This document shows, in pieces, positions 8,523-17,583 of a DNA stretch of 28,386 nucleotides (within the stretch, counting starts at the first letter, position 1; each line of letters starts with the position of its first letter). The stretch is from the NCBI GenBank assembly GCA_946481735.1, contig CAMLOU010000038.1, positions 1-28,386 of the forward strand, read 5' to 3'. A program made the position numbers and the translations under genes. The DNA is from an uncultured Cellvibrio sp. GTDB taxonomy: Bacteria; Pseudomonadota; Gammaproteobacteria; Pseudomonadales; Cellvibrionaceae. The notes below the pieces were generated by a model, which saw only the letters and a program-made list of their open reading frames with translations, was not told where the DNA came from and searched no databases.

Positions 8523-9718
8523 TCCAGGGGCAGTGGGACAAGACCTGGCAGCCGGTGGTTGAGGCTTTCGCGCAGAACTTTTCCGAGATGGGTGAACAGG
8601 GCGCGGCATTGGCGATCTACTGTTCTGGCGAGCCGGTTGTGAATATCTGGGCCGGTGTACGCCAAAACCAGGGAGCTGGGGTCGTTGATCAGCCCTGGCA
8701 AGAAGACACCTGCGTTAATATCTTTTCCGTTGGCAAAGCCTTGGTGGCGCTGTGCGTGCTGCAGTTGGCCGAACGGGGTCTGCTTGACCTGGATAAACCG
8801 GTCGCGGATTACTGGCCGGAATTTGCCCAGGAAAACAAAGGTCATATCACCATTCGCCAGGTCATGTGTCACCGCACCGGATTATCAGCGTTTCGCAATT
8901 TGCTTGAATATGAAGACATCTTCGATTGGCAGAAGATGACAACGGAGATAGCGGCATTAAAACCCTGGTGGGAACCAGGCACTGCGCAAGGTTACTCACC
9001 GTTTATCTACGGCTGGATTTTGGGCGAGTTGGTTAGACGGGTTAGCGGTTGTGCCAGCTTCGACGACTATTTTCAGCGTGAAGTGGCTCAGCCTTTAGGG
9101 ATTCGTTGCCGGTTCGGGATACCGCCAGACCAGCAAGCTGCTCTGGCGGATACTGCCCCGCTGAAGAACCCCAATGGATTGGTTGTCCAGAGTAATGGTG
9201 CAGATAGCATGGCGCTGGGCAAGATCATGAAAGCTGACCCGCGGGGCGTGACCAATCGGGCTTTCGGTAACCCCGTGAGCTTTATGACCGCCACCAACAG
9301 CCTGGCCTGGCGGCAGGCCCAGATCCCGGCGGCCAATGGGCATGCCAATGCGGTGGCATTGGCCAGAATTTTTGGCGCGCTCGCCGATGGTGGTCGCCTG
9401 GGTGACGTGCAACTCCTGTCAGCGGCACAGTCCCAGTTGTGTTCCCGGGAACTGTCCGCCGAGGATGACCGGGTGCTTGGGCTGCGCCTGCGCTTCGGCC
9501 ACGGGTTTATGCTACCCCAGGACCGCCCGGACTGCCGCTTCGGCCGTGGCGCATCGGCATTTGGCCATCCCGGCGCAGGCGGAGCGCTGGGCTTTGCGGA
9601 CCCGGATTATCACCTGGGTTTTGGTTACGTCACCTCGCGCATGGGTCAGAGTCTGCTGATTGATAGCCGCGTTATTCGCCTGATTGATGCGGCATATCAG
9701 GATGTTTTGAACATTTAA
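8519..9718 (+). CDS. Beta-lactamase-fold serine hydrolase (class C/EstB-like esterase family)
   Basis: This 399-residue protein belongs to the serine beta-lactamase/DD-peptidase fold family whose members are mostly esterases or of unknown substrate. The nucleophile motif SxxK is SVGK at 70-73. The second motif Tyr is in GYSPFIYG (Y159), with S-P where classic enzymes have an Asn two residues later. A C-terminal GHPGAGG stands in for the KTG/HxG motif. There is no clear signal peptide, so it is probably cytoplasmic. It starts within the stop of the cytochrome c gene and is followed 12 bases later by slyX. The physiological substrate cannot be told from sequence; true beta-lactamase activity is unlikely given the non-classical second motif and lack of export signal. 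Confidence 0.9.
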   Translation: MIQGQWDKTWQPVVEAFAQNFSEMGEQGAALAIYCSGEPVVNIWAGVRQNQGAGVVDQPWQEDTCVNIFSVGKALVALCVLQLAERGLLDLDKPVADYWPEFAQENKGHITIRQVMCHRTGLSAFRNLLEYEDIFDWQKMTTEIAALKPWWEPGTAQGYSPFIYGWILGELVRRVSGCASFDDYFQREVAQPLGIRCRFGIPPDQQAALADTAPLKNPNGLVVQSNGADSMALGKIMKADPRGVTNRAFGNPVSFMTATNSLAWRQAQIPAANGHANAVALARIFGALADGGRLGDVQLLSAAQSQLCSRELSAEDDRVLGLRLRFGHGFMLPQDRPDCRFGRGASAFGHPGAGGALGFADPDYHLGFGYVTSRMGQSLLIDSRVIRLIDAAYQDVLNI

Positions 9719-9730
9719 AGGGGAACTGCG

Positions 9731-9949
9731 ATGAACGAACTGCAAGAGCAATTGATAGAGCTGCAAACCCGGGTCGCGTTTCAGGAAGATACCCTGAACC
9801 AGCTGAATCAGGTGGTCGCCAAGCAAGACCAGGAAATCCTGACGCTACAGCAACAACTGCGTCTGCTCGCCCAGCGTCTTGAGGATGCTCTGTTCGTGGA
9901 AGAGCAGGGCACTGCACAGCCGGCGGATGATCGCCCGCCGCATTATTGA
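9731..9949 (+). CDS. slyX: SlyX family protein
   Basis: Small 72-residue coiled-coil protein, the same length as E. coli SlyX. Family marks are ELQTRVAFQEDTLNQLN near the N-terminus, LTLQQQLRLLAQRL in the middle and the terminal PPHY. The function is not established. GGGG lies about 7 bases before the ATG. It is the third gene of the apparent cytochrome-hydrolase-slyX unit. Confidence 0.93.
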   Translation: MNELQEQLIELQTRVAFQEDTLNQLNQVVAKQDQEILTLQQQLRLLAQRLEDALFVEEQGTAQPADDRPPHY

Positions 9950-9997
9950 TGCGATGGCTACCTGAAAAATAACACTTTCCCGCCTATGTCCTAATAA

Positions 9998-10022
9998 TGC
10001 GCCTGCGGCAACGGCTGGCGCA
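9998..10022 (+). other. Weak hairpin after slyX
   Basis: TGCGCC (9998-10003) pairs with GGCGCA (10017-10022), with little further pairing inside. ATTTTT follows some 6 bases later. Possible weak terminator for the slyX unit. The rest of 9950-10199 shows nothing else I can support. Confidence 0.25.
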
Positions 10023-10199
10023 CTTCCCCATTTTTCCAATTCACCGGCAGGGCGAGGATTCTTGTCTACACTTATGACTATAAGCGATCAATGGCCACGG
10101 ACGGTGGCTGTGCAGCATTTTTTACCCTAAGCGGATTGCGGCTCGACCGTTGCTTTATTCAAAGCGCGGCTCCCGGCATCAAAAGCGATAGAGGACGCC

Positions 10200-12326
10200 T
10201 TGGAAAATCAACGCAAAGAACTACATTTACTGCTGGATTCCATGCATTCAGCGATTTGGTATCTGGATCGCTGGGGCATGGTCAAGGACAGTAATGTATT
10301 AGCGCAAAAATTGATTGGCGATGCGGCGACAGGAAAAAAATTTATCGAGGTTGCCCATTTCTGGGATGACCCGGCGCATCGTGAAGGCGACATCATGGAA
10401 GTGATTCGTACGGGCCAGCCGTTGTTAAAATCCATAGAAAGCCTGCATATCGAAGGTGCCCAGCGCTGGTTCACTGTCGACAAAATTCCTACCCTGGATG
10501 ACGCCGCTCAGGTCAGCGGATTGCTGCTGGTCATGACGGATATTACCGATAACTTGATAAAAGAGCGCGCCCTGGAAGAAAGCGAGGCGCGTTACAAAGC
10601 GTTTATCGCTAACAGTTCTGAAGCCATCTGGTGTTACGACATGATTCCGCCTGTCGACACCACCTTGAGCACTGAGCTGCAAGTCGTGGATATCGCGCAG
10701 AGTGCGCGGCTGTCCGAATGCAACAAAGTCCTGGTGCGTATGCTGGGGGCAGAGGAAATCAACGAAATCCTCGGCTCAGGTTTGGTCGAAAGTGGATCAC
10801 AAAATTACTTGTTTGATCTCCACCATTTTGTGGAAAAACATTATCAACTGATTGATCACGATATTGTGCGGGAAGATAGCAAAGGCCGCCGGCTGTGTTA
10901 CCAGATTTCTTGTGTCGGTGTGGTAGAGAATGGCTTGTTGCGCCGTGTCTGGGGAACCACCAAAGATATTACCGCGCGCAAGCGTTACGAAGACCGCCTT
11001 GAATACCAATCCACCCACGATGCGCTCACCAAATTACCCAACCGGGTCAAACTGTATCGCGAGATAGATCATTGGATTCAGCATCGCGAAGACGACCATT
11101 TATGTGCGTTGATGCTGATTGACCTGGATCGCTTTAAAGAAATCAACGATACCCTGGGGCACCAGGTGGGTGATCGGCTTCTGCAATTGATCGGCCCGCG
11201 ACTGGAGACAGAAATGTCTGAAATGCCGGGCATGATCGCGCGACTTGGGGGCGATGAGTTTGCCATCTTTTTGCCGCGCATTCGCAACCAGCGGCAGGCA
11301 ATTGTGTTTGGTCATCGGGTGCTGGATGCGCTGCGACAGGAGTTTGATGTAGAGGGCTTTTGCACCGAAATCAGTGCCAGCATCGGCATTTCCCTGTGCC
11401 CGACGCAGGCGCAGGATGTCAGTACCATGATGCGTTACGCTGATGTGGCGATGTACCGCGCCAAGACAGAAATGTCGGGGTTATCACTCTACAACGCGGA
11501 GTACGATCCGCATTCACCCAAACGCTTGGCATTGATGGGCGAGCTGGGGCGTGCGATTCGTGAAGATCAGCTGTGTTTATATTTCCAACCCAAAGTCTCG
11601 CTGGAATCCAACGGCTTTTACGGCTTTGAAGCGCTGTTGCGCTGGAACCATCCGGAGTTGGGATTCGTACCGCCCGGTGAATTTATTCCCATTGTTGAGA
11701 TGACCAGCCTGATTCATCTGATGACGGCCTGGGTGCTGGAAAAAAGTATCGAGCAGTGTCGGTTGTGGCATGACCAGGGGTTGGCGGTGACGGTAGCGGT
11801 AAATTTGTCTGCGCGTAATTTGCTGGACGAAAATATGCCCAAACAAATTATGCGCCTGTTGCAGCAATACCAATTGCCACCCAAATACCTTGAGTTGGAA
11901 ATTACCGAAAGCTCCATCATGACGGACCCCCACCGCGCTATGCGGGTGTTGGATCAGTTACATGACCTGGGGGTGTTATTGGCTATTGATGACTTTGGTA
12001 CAGGCTATTCATCACTGGCGTACCTCAAACGCCTGCCTGTGCAAACGCTGAAGATTGATTACTCATTTGTACGCAACATGCTGGAAGATAAACAGGATGA
12101 AGTGATCGTCAATTCCACCATTCACCTCGCACATAACCTGGGATTGCGAGTGGTGGCTGAAGGTGTGGAGAACGAGGAATTATTGCGGCGCCTGGACATG
12201 ATGGGCTGCGATGACGCCCAGGGGTACCACATCGGCCGACCCATGCCCGCGGATAAAGTGGATGAATGGGTCAGCAGCTCCGACTGGGCGAAAAATTTTT
12301 CGCGCAATTCCATTTCCCTGGATTAA
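10200..12326 (+). CDS. PAS-PAS-GGDEF-EAL cyclic-di-GMP signalling protein
   Basis: Cytoplasmic 708-residue protein for cyclic-di-GMP turnover. Two PAS sensor domains (about 1-125 and 126-265; the junctions LLLVMTDITD and GTTKDITARKRYED are typical) precede a GGDEF domain with LIDLDRFKEIND and intact GGDEF at 350-354, then an EAL domain with EAL at 477-479. EAL catalytic residues are kept: NLSARN, LEITES, IDDFGTGYSS, LKIDYSF, AEGVENEE and AQGYHIGRPM. No RxxD inhibitory site precedes GGDEF. No transmembrane segment is seen. The start is TTG at 10200 with AGAGGA just upstream; a stop at 10128 in the same frame and the absence of ATG or GTG before it leave no better start. It converges with bepA (19-base gap, no terminator). 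Both activities are possible; direction in vivo is unknown. Confidence 0.93.
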   Translation: MENQRKELHLLLDSMHSAIWYLDRWGMVKDSNVLAQKLIGDAATGKKFIEVAHFWDDPAHREGDIMEVIRTGQPLLKSIESLHIEGAQRWFTVDKIPTLDDAAQVSGLLLVMTDITDNLIKERALEESEARYKAFIANSSEAIWCYDMIPPVDTTLSTELQVVDIAQSARLSECNKVLVRMLGAEEINEILGSGLVESGSQNYLFDLHHFVEKHYQLIDHDIVREDSKGRRLCYQISCVGVVENGLLRRVWGTTKDITARKRYEDRLEYQSTHDALTKLPNRVKLYREIDHWIQHREDDHLCALMLIDLDRFKEINDTLGHQVGDRLLQLIGPRLETEMSEMPGMIARLGGDEFAIFLPRIRNQRQAIVFGHRVLDALRQEFDVEGFCTEISASIGISLCPTQAQDVSTMMRYADVAMYRAKTEMSGLSLYNAEYDPHSPKRLALMGELGRAIREDQLCLYFQPKVSLESNGFYGFEALLRWNHPELGFVPPGEFIPIVEMTSLIHLMTAWVLEKSIEQCRLWHDQGLAVTVAVNLSARNLLDENMPKQIMRLLQQYQLPPKYLELEITESSIMTDPHRAMRVLDQLHDLGVLLAIDDFGTGYSSLAYLKRLPVQTLKIDYSFVRNMLEDKQDEVIVNSTIHLAHNLGLRVVAEGVENEELLRRLDMMGCDDAQGYHIGRPMPADKVDEWVSSSDWAKNFSRNSISLD

Positions 12327-12345
12327 TGCTAAACCTTCAACAAGT

Positions 12346-13791
12346 TTAAAAATTCTGCTCTTGCCGCTGACGCTCTACGTATTTCAAGCGTTCTTCCAAT
12401 AACGCGGTGCGATGGAAATTTCCTTGTGCCAGTTTCAAGGCATTGCGCAACTGTATTTGCGCGCGATCATATACACCGTTGAGAATAAAATATTCCGCGC
12501 GCGCTTCGTGTACGCCGAGAATGTTACCCGCCAAGCCGTACACCTCAGCCAGCAGGTACCAGACGTAATCATCTTTCGTGCGCTGCCGTGAGTAACGCTC
12601 CAGTACCGCAGCGCTGCCCTGGTAGTCGCCGGCTTTCATCAGCGCTTCGGCATAGCGCACGATAACCGGGTGGCTACCGGGATTTTTATCCAGCAAAGCT
12701 TCCAGCTCTTTCAGTGCAGGCTTGTAATTCTGAGCGGCCACTTCGATATCGTTAGCCATGATGAGATAGGTCAAACGCTGGGGATCTTTCTCCAGCAGGG
12801 GCTTGAGTGTGGCCCGCGCTTCCGCAAACTGTTGGGCGTCCGTGTAGGCCAGGACGAGGCCGTAACGGCTGGCATCGGCAGAAGCACTTTCACCCTCTAC
12901 TTCACCTTTGAAGCGTTTGACGGCCAACTGAGGCGTTTCTTCACTTCTGACCCGAATGCGGGTGCGCATCAATTGGAATTCAAGGTTATCGTCATAGTGT
13001 TTGCGTGGGTATTGCATGGCACGGTTGCGCGCGTCCGAAATACGGCTTTCGGTCACCGGGTGGGTCAGCAGGAATTCCGGCGGGCGGCGACCGTAGCGAC
13101 TGCCGCGCAGCATCTCTTCAAACATATCGGAGGCGGCGTAGGGGTCTAATCCTGCCTCGATCATGGTCTGCATGCCGATTCGGTCGGCTTCCTGCTCGTT
13201 TTGACGGCTGAAGCGCAATTGCGCATCGATAGCCGCTGCCTGGGTTGTGGCCAAAGCCGCCAGACCCGCGTCACTGTTCGAGCCAGTGGTGGCCAGCAAT
13301 ACCAGGCTGGCCAGCATCCCCGCGTAAAAGGGCGCTGCCATATTTTTCTGTTGTTCCAGCTGACGGGCATAGTGGCGTTGGCTCAAGTGTGCCAGTTCGT
13401 GCGCCAATACAGCGGCCAACTGGTTTTCGGTCCTGGCATAGGTCAGCAGGCCGGTATGCACGCCGATAATACCGCCGGGCACCGCGAAAGCATTGAGGGT
13501 ATCGTTCTGGACCAGCACCAACTCCAGGTCCTTGTTGTCCAGCTGGCTATGGAGGGCCAGCCGATTAAGCAGGTTTTCGAGGTAATCGATAATCAAGGGA
13601 TCAGAGGACGTGGGAACCTGACTACGGTACAATCGCAACCACTTTTGCCCAAGTACACGCTCCTGCATGGGTGAAATCATGCTGGAGCTGGTGTCTCCCA
13701 ACATCGGAAGTTCAATCTCCGCTGCCGCATTCATCGTAATGCCGCTTGCGAGAACCATTGGAATCAGCAAGGTTTTGCGAAACACAGACAC
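12346..13791 (-). CDS. bepA: Periplasmic M48 metalloprotease/chaperone, BepA family
   Basis: BepA (YfgC) is a periplasmic zinc protease and chaperone that assists assembly or degradation of outer-membrane proteins such as LptD. From the chosen start the protein has 481 residues, close to E. coli BepA (487). An N-terminal signal (VFRKTLLIPMVLASG..AAA) is followed by the M48 domain with HELAH at 131-135 and the downstream zinc ligand in NEQEADRIGMQTM. The C-terminal third is TPR-like helical repeat. The GTG at 13791 is chosen because GGAGGA lies 12 bases upstream and the signal peptide then begins normally. An in-frame TTG at 13854 would add 21 residues unlike a signal peptide. It is divergent from the TusA-family gene. 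Confidence 0.92.
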   Translation of the reverse strand: MSVFRKTLLIPMVLASGITMNAAAEIELPMLGDTSSSMISPMQERVLGQKWLRLYRSQVPTSSDPLIIDYLENLLNRLALHSQLDNKDLELVLVQNDTLNAFAVPGGIIGVHTGLLTYARTENQLAAVLAHELAHLSQRHYARQLEQQKNMAAPFYAGMLASLVLLATTGSNSDAGLAALATTQAAAIDAQLRFSRQNEQEADRIGMQTMIEAGLDPYAASDMFEEMLRGSRYGRRPPEFLLTHPVTESRISDARNRAMQYPRKHYDDNLEFQLMRTRIRVRSEETPQLAVKRFKGEVEGESASADASRYGLVLAYTDAQQFAEARATLKPLLEKDPQRLTYLIMANDIEVAAQNYKPALKELEALLDKNPGSHPVIVRYAEALMKAGDYQGSAAVLERYSRQRTKDDYVWYLLAEVYGLAGNILGVHEARAEYFILNGVYDRAQIQLRNALKLAQGNFHRTALLEERLKYVERQRQEQNF

Positions 13792-13956
13792 AGTTGTTGG
13801 CACTCCTCCGGGTGGCGATATAGCGGCCGTTACTCTAGCGTCTTTGCTGGCCAAAGGCTATGGGCCGACGGGTAGACAGGGATTGGACTAATATGCGCCA
13901 ACTTTGTTCAACCGGAACGGGGCTCAGGCTTCACAGTACGAACGGGTTTTATCGAC

Positions 13957-14238
13957 ATGAATGATCCAAATCAATCGCTGCCGCGCATCTCCTATGAAGA
14001 GATGATGGCTTGTTCTGTGGCCACAAGCCTTGACGCGAGCGGGTTGCGCTGTCCCTTGCCGCTCCTGCGCGCAAAGCAGGCCCTGCGGGACCTGGCTACC
14101 GGCGAATTATTGCGGGTCATTGCAACGGACGCCGGATCGATACGCGACTTTTATGCGTTTGCAGAGATCAGTGGCCACCGGTTAGAAGGTTTTTGTGAAA
14201 AGGACGGCAGTTATCTGTACATCCTGCGCAAAAAATAA
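13957..14238 (+). CDS. TusA-family sulfur-carrier/sulfurtransferase-like protein
   Basis: Cytoplasmic 93-residue protein of the TusA/SirA/YedF fold. The hallmark is LDASGLRCPLPLLRAKQAL, where the Cys of the CPxP motif is the sulfur-accepting residue. The usual continuation follows (LRVIATDAGSIRDFYAFAEISGH, ending YLYILRKK). In TusA proper this Cys relays sulfur for tRNA thiolation; relatives handle other sulfur transfers, so the exact role is open. About 25 residues precede the conserved core, more than usual. An alternative start at the ATG pair at 14005-14010 would give a more typical length. It is divergent from bepA and precedes the pitrilysin gene. Confidence 0.88.
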   Translation: MNDPNQSLPRISYEEMMACSVATSLDASGLRCPLPLLRAKQALRDLATGELLRVIATDAGSIRDFYAFAEISGHRLEGFCEKDGSYLYILRKK

Positions 14239-14295
14239 ACCGCTTCGTTTCCTGTGATGTGATCTCTCCCGTAGCACGTTCAATGAAAGGTAATT

Positions 14296-17223
14296 GTGTT
14301 AATGAATAGCGTAAGTCATTTTGCCCGGCATCTTTACTGGTTGTTACTCTGCTCTGCCTGCCTGTTGCGCAGTGGCTTGGTAACCGCTCAGGAAGAGCTG
14401 GCTGTGCTAGATGACAGCGCGACGGTGGTGGCACGGGTCGATGTCATCAAGAGCGAAAATGATGATCGCGAGTATCGCTACATCACGCTGCAAAACAAGC
14501 TGCGGGTTTTATTGATATCTGATGCCGATGCCGAGAAGTCGGCAGCAGCATTGGATGTATTTATCGGCCACAACCAAAATCCGGCGGATCGTCAGGGGCT
14601 TGCGCATTTCCTTGAGCATATGCTGTTTCTCGGCACCGAAAAATATCCGGAGGCCGGTGAGTATCAGGCGTTTATCAGTCAGCACGGTGGAAACCATAAT
14701 GCGTTTACTGCACCGGAGCACACCAATTATTTCTTCGATATCGACAGCGATTATCTTGACCCGGCACTGGATCGTTTTGCGCAGTTTTTTATTGCCCCCT
14801 TGTTTGATGCCGGTTATGTAGAGCGCGAACGCAACGCTGTACATTCAGAGTACCTGGCGCGCATCAACGACGATGGCAGGCGCATCCTGGATGTGTATCG
14901 TGAATTGCTCAATCCGGAACACCCGGCGGCACAATTTTCTGTCGGCAGCCAGGAAACCCTGGCGGATCGGGAAGATGATGCCGTGCGTGATGATCTGATT
15001 GCTTTTTATCGCCAATATTATTCAGCTGATGCGATGACTCTGGTGGTGTTGGGTAAGGAGTCGCTGGATGAACTACAAAAGATGGTGGTTGGGCGCTTCG
15101 GTCTCATTCCCTCCCATACCCGCGAACTTCCTGATGTTTACCCGCCACTGTTCCGGGCAGATTTTTTACCCGCTGCCGTCAGCATTAAACCGGAAAAAGA
15201 GCTGCGCCAACTCTCCATGCTTTTTCCCATTCCCAATCCCTGGGAAACCTACCGTAAAAAGCCCTGGCATTACATCGGCAATTTATTAGGCCACGAGGGG
15301 AAGGGCAGTGTCCTTTCATTACTAAAGGACCTCGGCTGGGCTGAAGGGCTCAGCGCCGGTGTCGGGTCCAGCACACGACACGACGCGTTCTTCCAGATCA
15401 CTATCCAACTGACCGAGAAGGGTACCCGCGCACGGGATCAGATTGTGCCGTTGATGTTTTATATGATTGAACAGCTGCAAGCGCGCGGTCTAAAGGATTG
15501 GCGTTACAACGAGCTGAAAGAACTGGCCGACATTGACTTTCGTTTCCATGAACAAAGTCCACCTATTGATACGGTAAAAAACCTGGCGTATGTGATGCAC
15601 ATTTATCAGCCTCAGGATGTATTGCGAGGCGATTACCTCTATACCGCCTACGATGAAAAACTGATCCAGCAAGGATTGAGTTACCTGCGTGATGATAACG
15701 TGATGACAGTGTTTGTCGCCCCGGATGTGGAAACAGATAAATTAACGCATTTTTATCAAACGCCCTACGCTGTTGAAAAAATTAAATTTGAAGAATACGA
15801 AATCAAACCAAGCGTGCGAAAGAAATTATATTTTCCGGAGCCGAATGCCTTTATTCCCACGCGCCTCGCGGTTAAATCCCAGTTACTGTTGCCGACGCCC
15901 AGCGAAAGTGCGGCGCCGCGCATCGCAGATCGGCCACAAATGGTGATCCGCAACGAGCGAACCCAAGCCTGGTTTAAGCAAGACCAGCAATTTCATGTTC
16001 CTAAAGCCAAGATAAACCTGCGCCTGAAACTACCCTTGGTGGCGATGAATGCAGAAGGTGCCGCACAAGCACAATTGTTTGCCGCATTGGTGATGGACGA
16101 GTTGAATGAGTTTTCTTACCCCGCAAGCTTGGCCGGTCTGCATTACGCCGTGCGTGCCAACACACGGGGGCTCGATATTTCCATTGATGGCTACAGCAGT
16201 CGTCAGGGCTTATTGCTGAGCAAGATCGCCAAAGCAATTCGGAAAGGCCGTTTTAATCAGGAACGTTTTCTCAACCTCAAACAGGAATTAATTCGCAACT
16301 GGCGCAACGAAGACAAGAACACACCTTATATTGTGCTGGCTCGCCAGATACCGGTGCTGCATTACGAACCCTATTGGAGTAACGAGGCACTGATCAACGG
16401 GCTGGAAAGTAAAACCCTGGAGCAGTTCCACCAATTTTCCACGCGCCTCTTGCGCGACGGCACCATGGAAGCATTGCTGTACGGCAATCTGTTTCGCCAG
16501 GAGGCCATCAAGTTGGCGGCCCTGGCGGAGTATGAACTGCTCGGTACCAAAACTGGCAGGTCACAACCCGCTGCACGCCTCTACCAGTTGTCGACAAAAC
16601 AGGAAAAGCCCTGGCTATACCGCCACGCGCTCGACCACAATGATCACGTGGTGCAGTTGTATATCCAGAGCCTTCAGCCCAGCATCGTCGATACGGCGCA
16701 CATGAAGTTGCTGCAACAAATGTTGCAGCCTGCCTTTTTTGATCGCTTGCGCACGGAAAAACAATTGGGCTACATCGTGAGCGTTTTTCCCATGCCGATC
16801 CGTAATCTCGAAGGAACGGTTTTCGTGGTTCAATCGCCTGCAACAGATGAAGCGCAGATTGTGCAAGAGATCGATAGTTTCCTGACAGATTATGCAAAAG
16901 CCCTGAGCAAAAACCTGGCGGAAAACAAACAATCGCTGGTGCGCGATTTGAAAAAGCCAGCGCGCACCCTGACGGAACAGGCTGATATTTATTGGGAAAG
17001 TATTTTGCTGGGGGACGAAGAGTTTGATCGGCGCCAGCAGACCGCGGCGGCTGTTGCGGGCATTACCGAAGCATCGCTGGATAATTATTACCAACGCGTC
17101 ATATTGGAAAAGCAGCGTCGGCTTTGGTTGACGTCGCAGAAGATGTCTGACACGGAAAACTTTCATTTATTGAACAAACTTGAAGCCTACCACGAACAAC
17201 TGGATAGCCTGGTATATCCCTGA
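14296..17223 (+). CDS. Secreted M16 (pitrilysin/insulinase family) metalloprotease
   Basis: Zinc protease of 975 residues, matching the size of E. coli pitrilysin (about 960) and other single-chain M16A enzymes that degrade peptides in the periplasm. The inverted zinc motif is HFLEH at 104-108, with the third ligand E185 in AVHSEYL, exactly the family spacing of HxxEH-x76-E. Downstream are the NHNAFTAPEHTNYFFDI region and the C-terminal RTEKQLGYIVSV motif of pitrilysins. An N-terminal signal peptide is evident (HLYWLLLCSACLLRSG..VTA). The start may be GTG 14296 or ATG 14302; AAAGG at 14286-14290 fits the GTG better (5-base spacing). It is followed by a 360-base gap before aceE. Confidence 0.93.
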   Translation: MLMNSVSHFARHLYWLLLCSACLLRSGLVTAQEELAVLDDSATVVARVDVIKSENDDREYRYITLQNKLRVLLISDADAEKSAAALDVFIGHNQNPADRQGLAHFLEHMLFLGTEKYPEAGEYQAFISQHGGNHNAFTAPEHTNYFFDIDSDYLDPALDRFAQFFIAPLFDAGYVERERNAVHSEYLARINDDGRRILDVYRELLNPEHPAAQFSVGSQETLADREDDAVRDDLIAFYRQYYSADAMTLVVLGKESLDELQKMVVGRFGLIPSHTRELPDVYPPLFRADFLPAAVSIKPEKELRQLSMLFPIPNPWETYRKKPWHYIGNLLGHEGKGSVLSLLKDLGWAEGLSAGVGSSTRHDAFFQITIQLTEKGTRARDQIVPLMFYMIEQLQARGLKDWRYNELKELADIDFRFHEQSPPIDTVKNLAYVMHIYQPQDVLRGDYLYTAYDEKLIQQGLSYLRDDNVMTVFVAPDVETDKLTHFYQTPYAVEKIKFEEYEIKPSVRKKLYFPEPNAFIPTRLAVKSQLLLPTPSESAAPRIADRPQMVIRNERTQAWFKQDQQFHVPKAKINLRLKLPLVAMNAEGAAQAQLFAALVMDELNEFSYPASLAGLHYAVRANTRGLDISIDGYSSRQGLLLSKIAKAIRKGRFNQERFLNLKQELIRNWRNEDKNTPYIVLARQIPVLHYEPYWSNEALINGLESKTLEQFHQFSTRLLRDGTMEALLYGNLFRQEAIKLAALAEYELLGTKTGRSQPAARLYQLSTKQEKPWLYRHALDHNDHVVQLYIQSLQPSIVDTAHMKLLQQMLQPAFFDRLRTEKQLGYIVSVFPMPIRNLEGTVFVVQSPATDEAQIVQEIDSFLTDYAKALSKNLAENKQSLVRDLKKPARTLTEQADIYWESILLGDEEFDRRQQTAAAVAGITEASLDNYYQRVILEKQRRLWLTSQKMSDTENFHLLNKLEAYHEQLDSLVYP

Positions 17224-17285
17224 ATTATGTAGTGCTTTTCGGCTTGTTTCTGTGAGATGGAATTTGCCTCGGTATGAACTTGCAA

Positions 17286-17316
17286 TTGACAACCTTGTCT
17301 GCACTCGCAATAGGTT
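17286..17316 (+). promoter_or_regulatory. Candidate aceE promoter
   Basis: A consensus -35 TTGACA at 17286-17291 is followed by TAGGTT at 17311-17316 (19-base spacer) as the best -10. The -35 is perfect but the -10 and spacing are poor. It would give a leader of about 260 bases containing the hairpin at 17428-17451. Confidence 0.3.
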
Positions 17317-17427
17317 GTGTAAAAAATGCGCAATTTTTTTTACTTACCGCGCCTTTGTTCGGTTGCCGGTTGGTGGTGAGGGCGGGGCTGGTAAAAAAAC
17401 GCCATATATGTAAGAATTCGGGGATTT

Positions 17428-17451
17428 TTTCGCTCCGACGCTGGAGCGAAA
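17428..17451 (+). other. Perfect hairpin in the aceE leader
   Basis: TTTCGCTCC (17428-17436) pairs with GGAGCGAAA (17443-17451) around the loop GACGCT. No T-tract follows, so it is not a standard terminator for the rightward direction. It may be a 5'-leader structure or a DNA-binding palindrome. Confidence 0.4.
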
Positions 17452-17583
17452 CCGCCAATAAACCTACAGAAATCAATGACTTCTGTGACACTACAAGCTG
17501 CGGTTACACCCTTCCTAATTCCTTTATTTGATACTGTTGCTACGTTTATATGTGCCACAGCGCGCATAGTTGAGGAGATTTGA

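Larger units (their letters stand above)
17224..17583 (+). other. Intergenic leader region upstream of aceE (360 bases)
   Basis: No credible gene is present; open frames here look like chance. It holds a possible promoter (17286-17316), an A/T-rich imperfect palindrome around TGCGCA at about 17319-17343, a perfect 9-pair hairpin at 17428-17451, and the aceE ribosome-binding site GAGGAG at 17573-17578. I see no PdhR-type operator matching the E. coli consensus. Confidence 0.6.

Noticed and set aside
10091..10294. Plus-strand 67-codon frame before the GGDEF-EAL gene
   Set aside because: It overlaps the start of the true gene in another frame, has no recognisable sequence and no good ribosome-binding site. 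I also considered a lost N-terminal domain, but the in-frame stop at 10128 rules out a longer protein.
17428..17451. Terminator of the pitrilysin-family gene
   Set aside because: The hairpin has T residues before rather than after the stem, and it lies over 200 bases after the stop codon.
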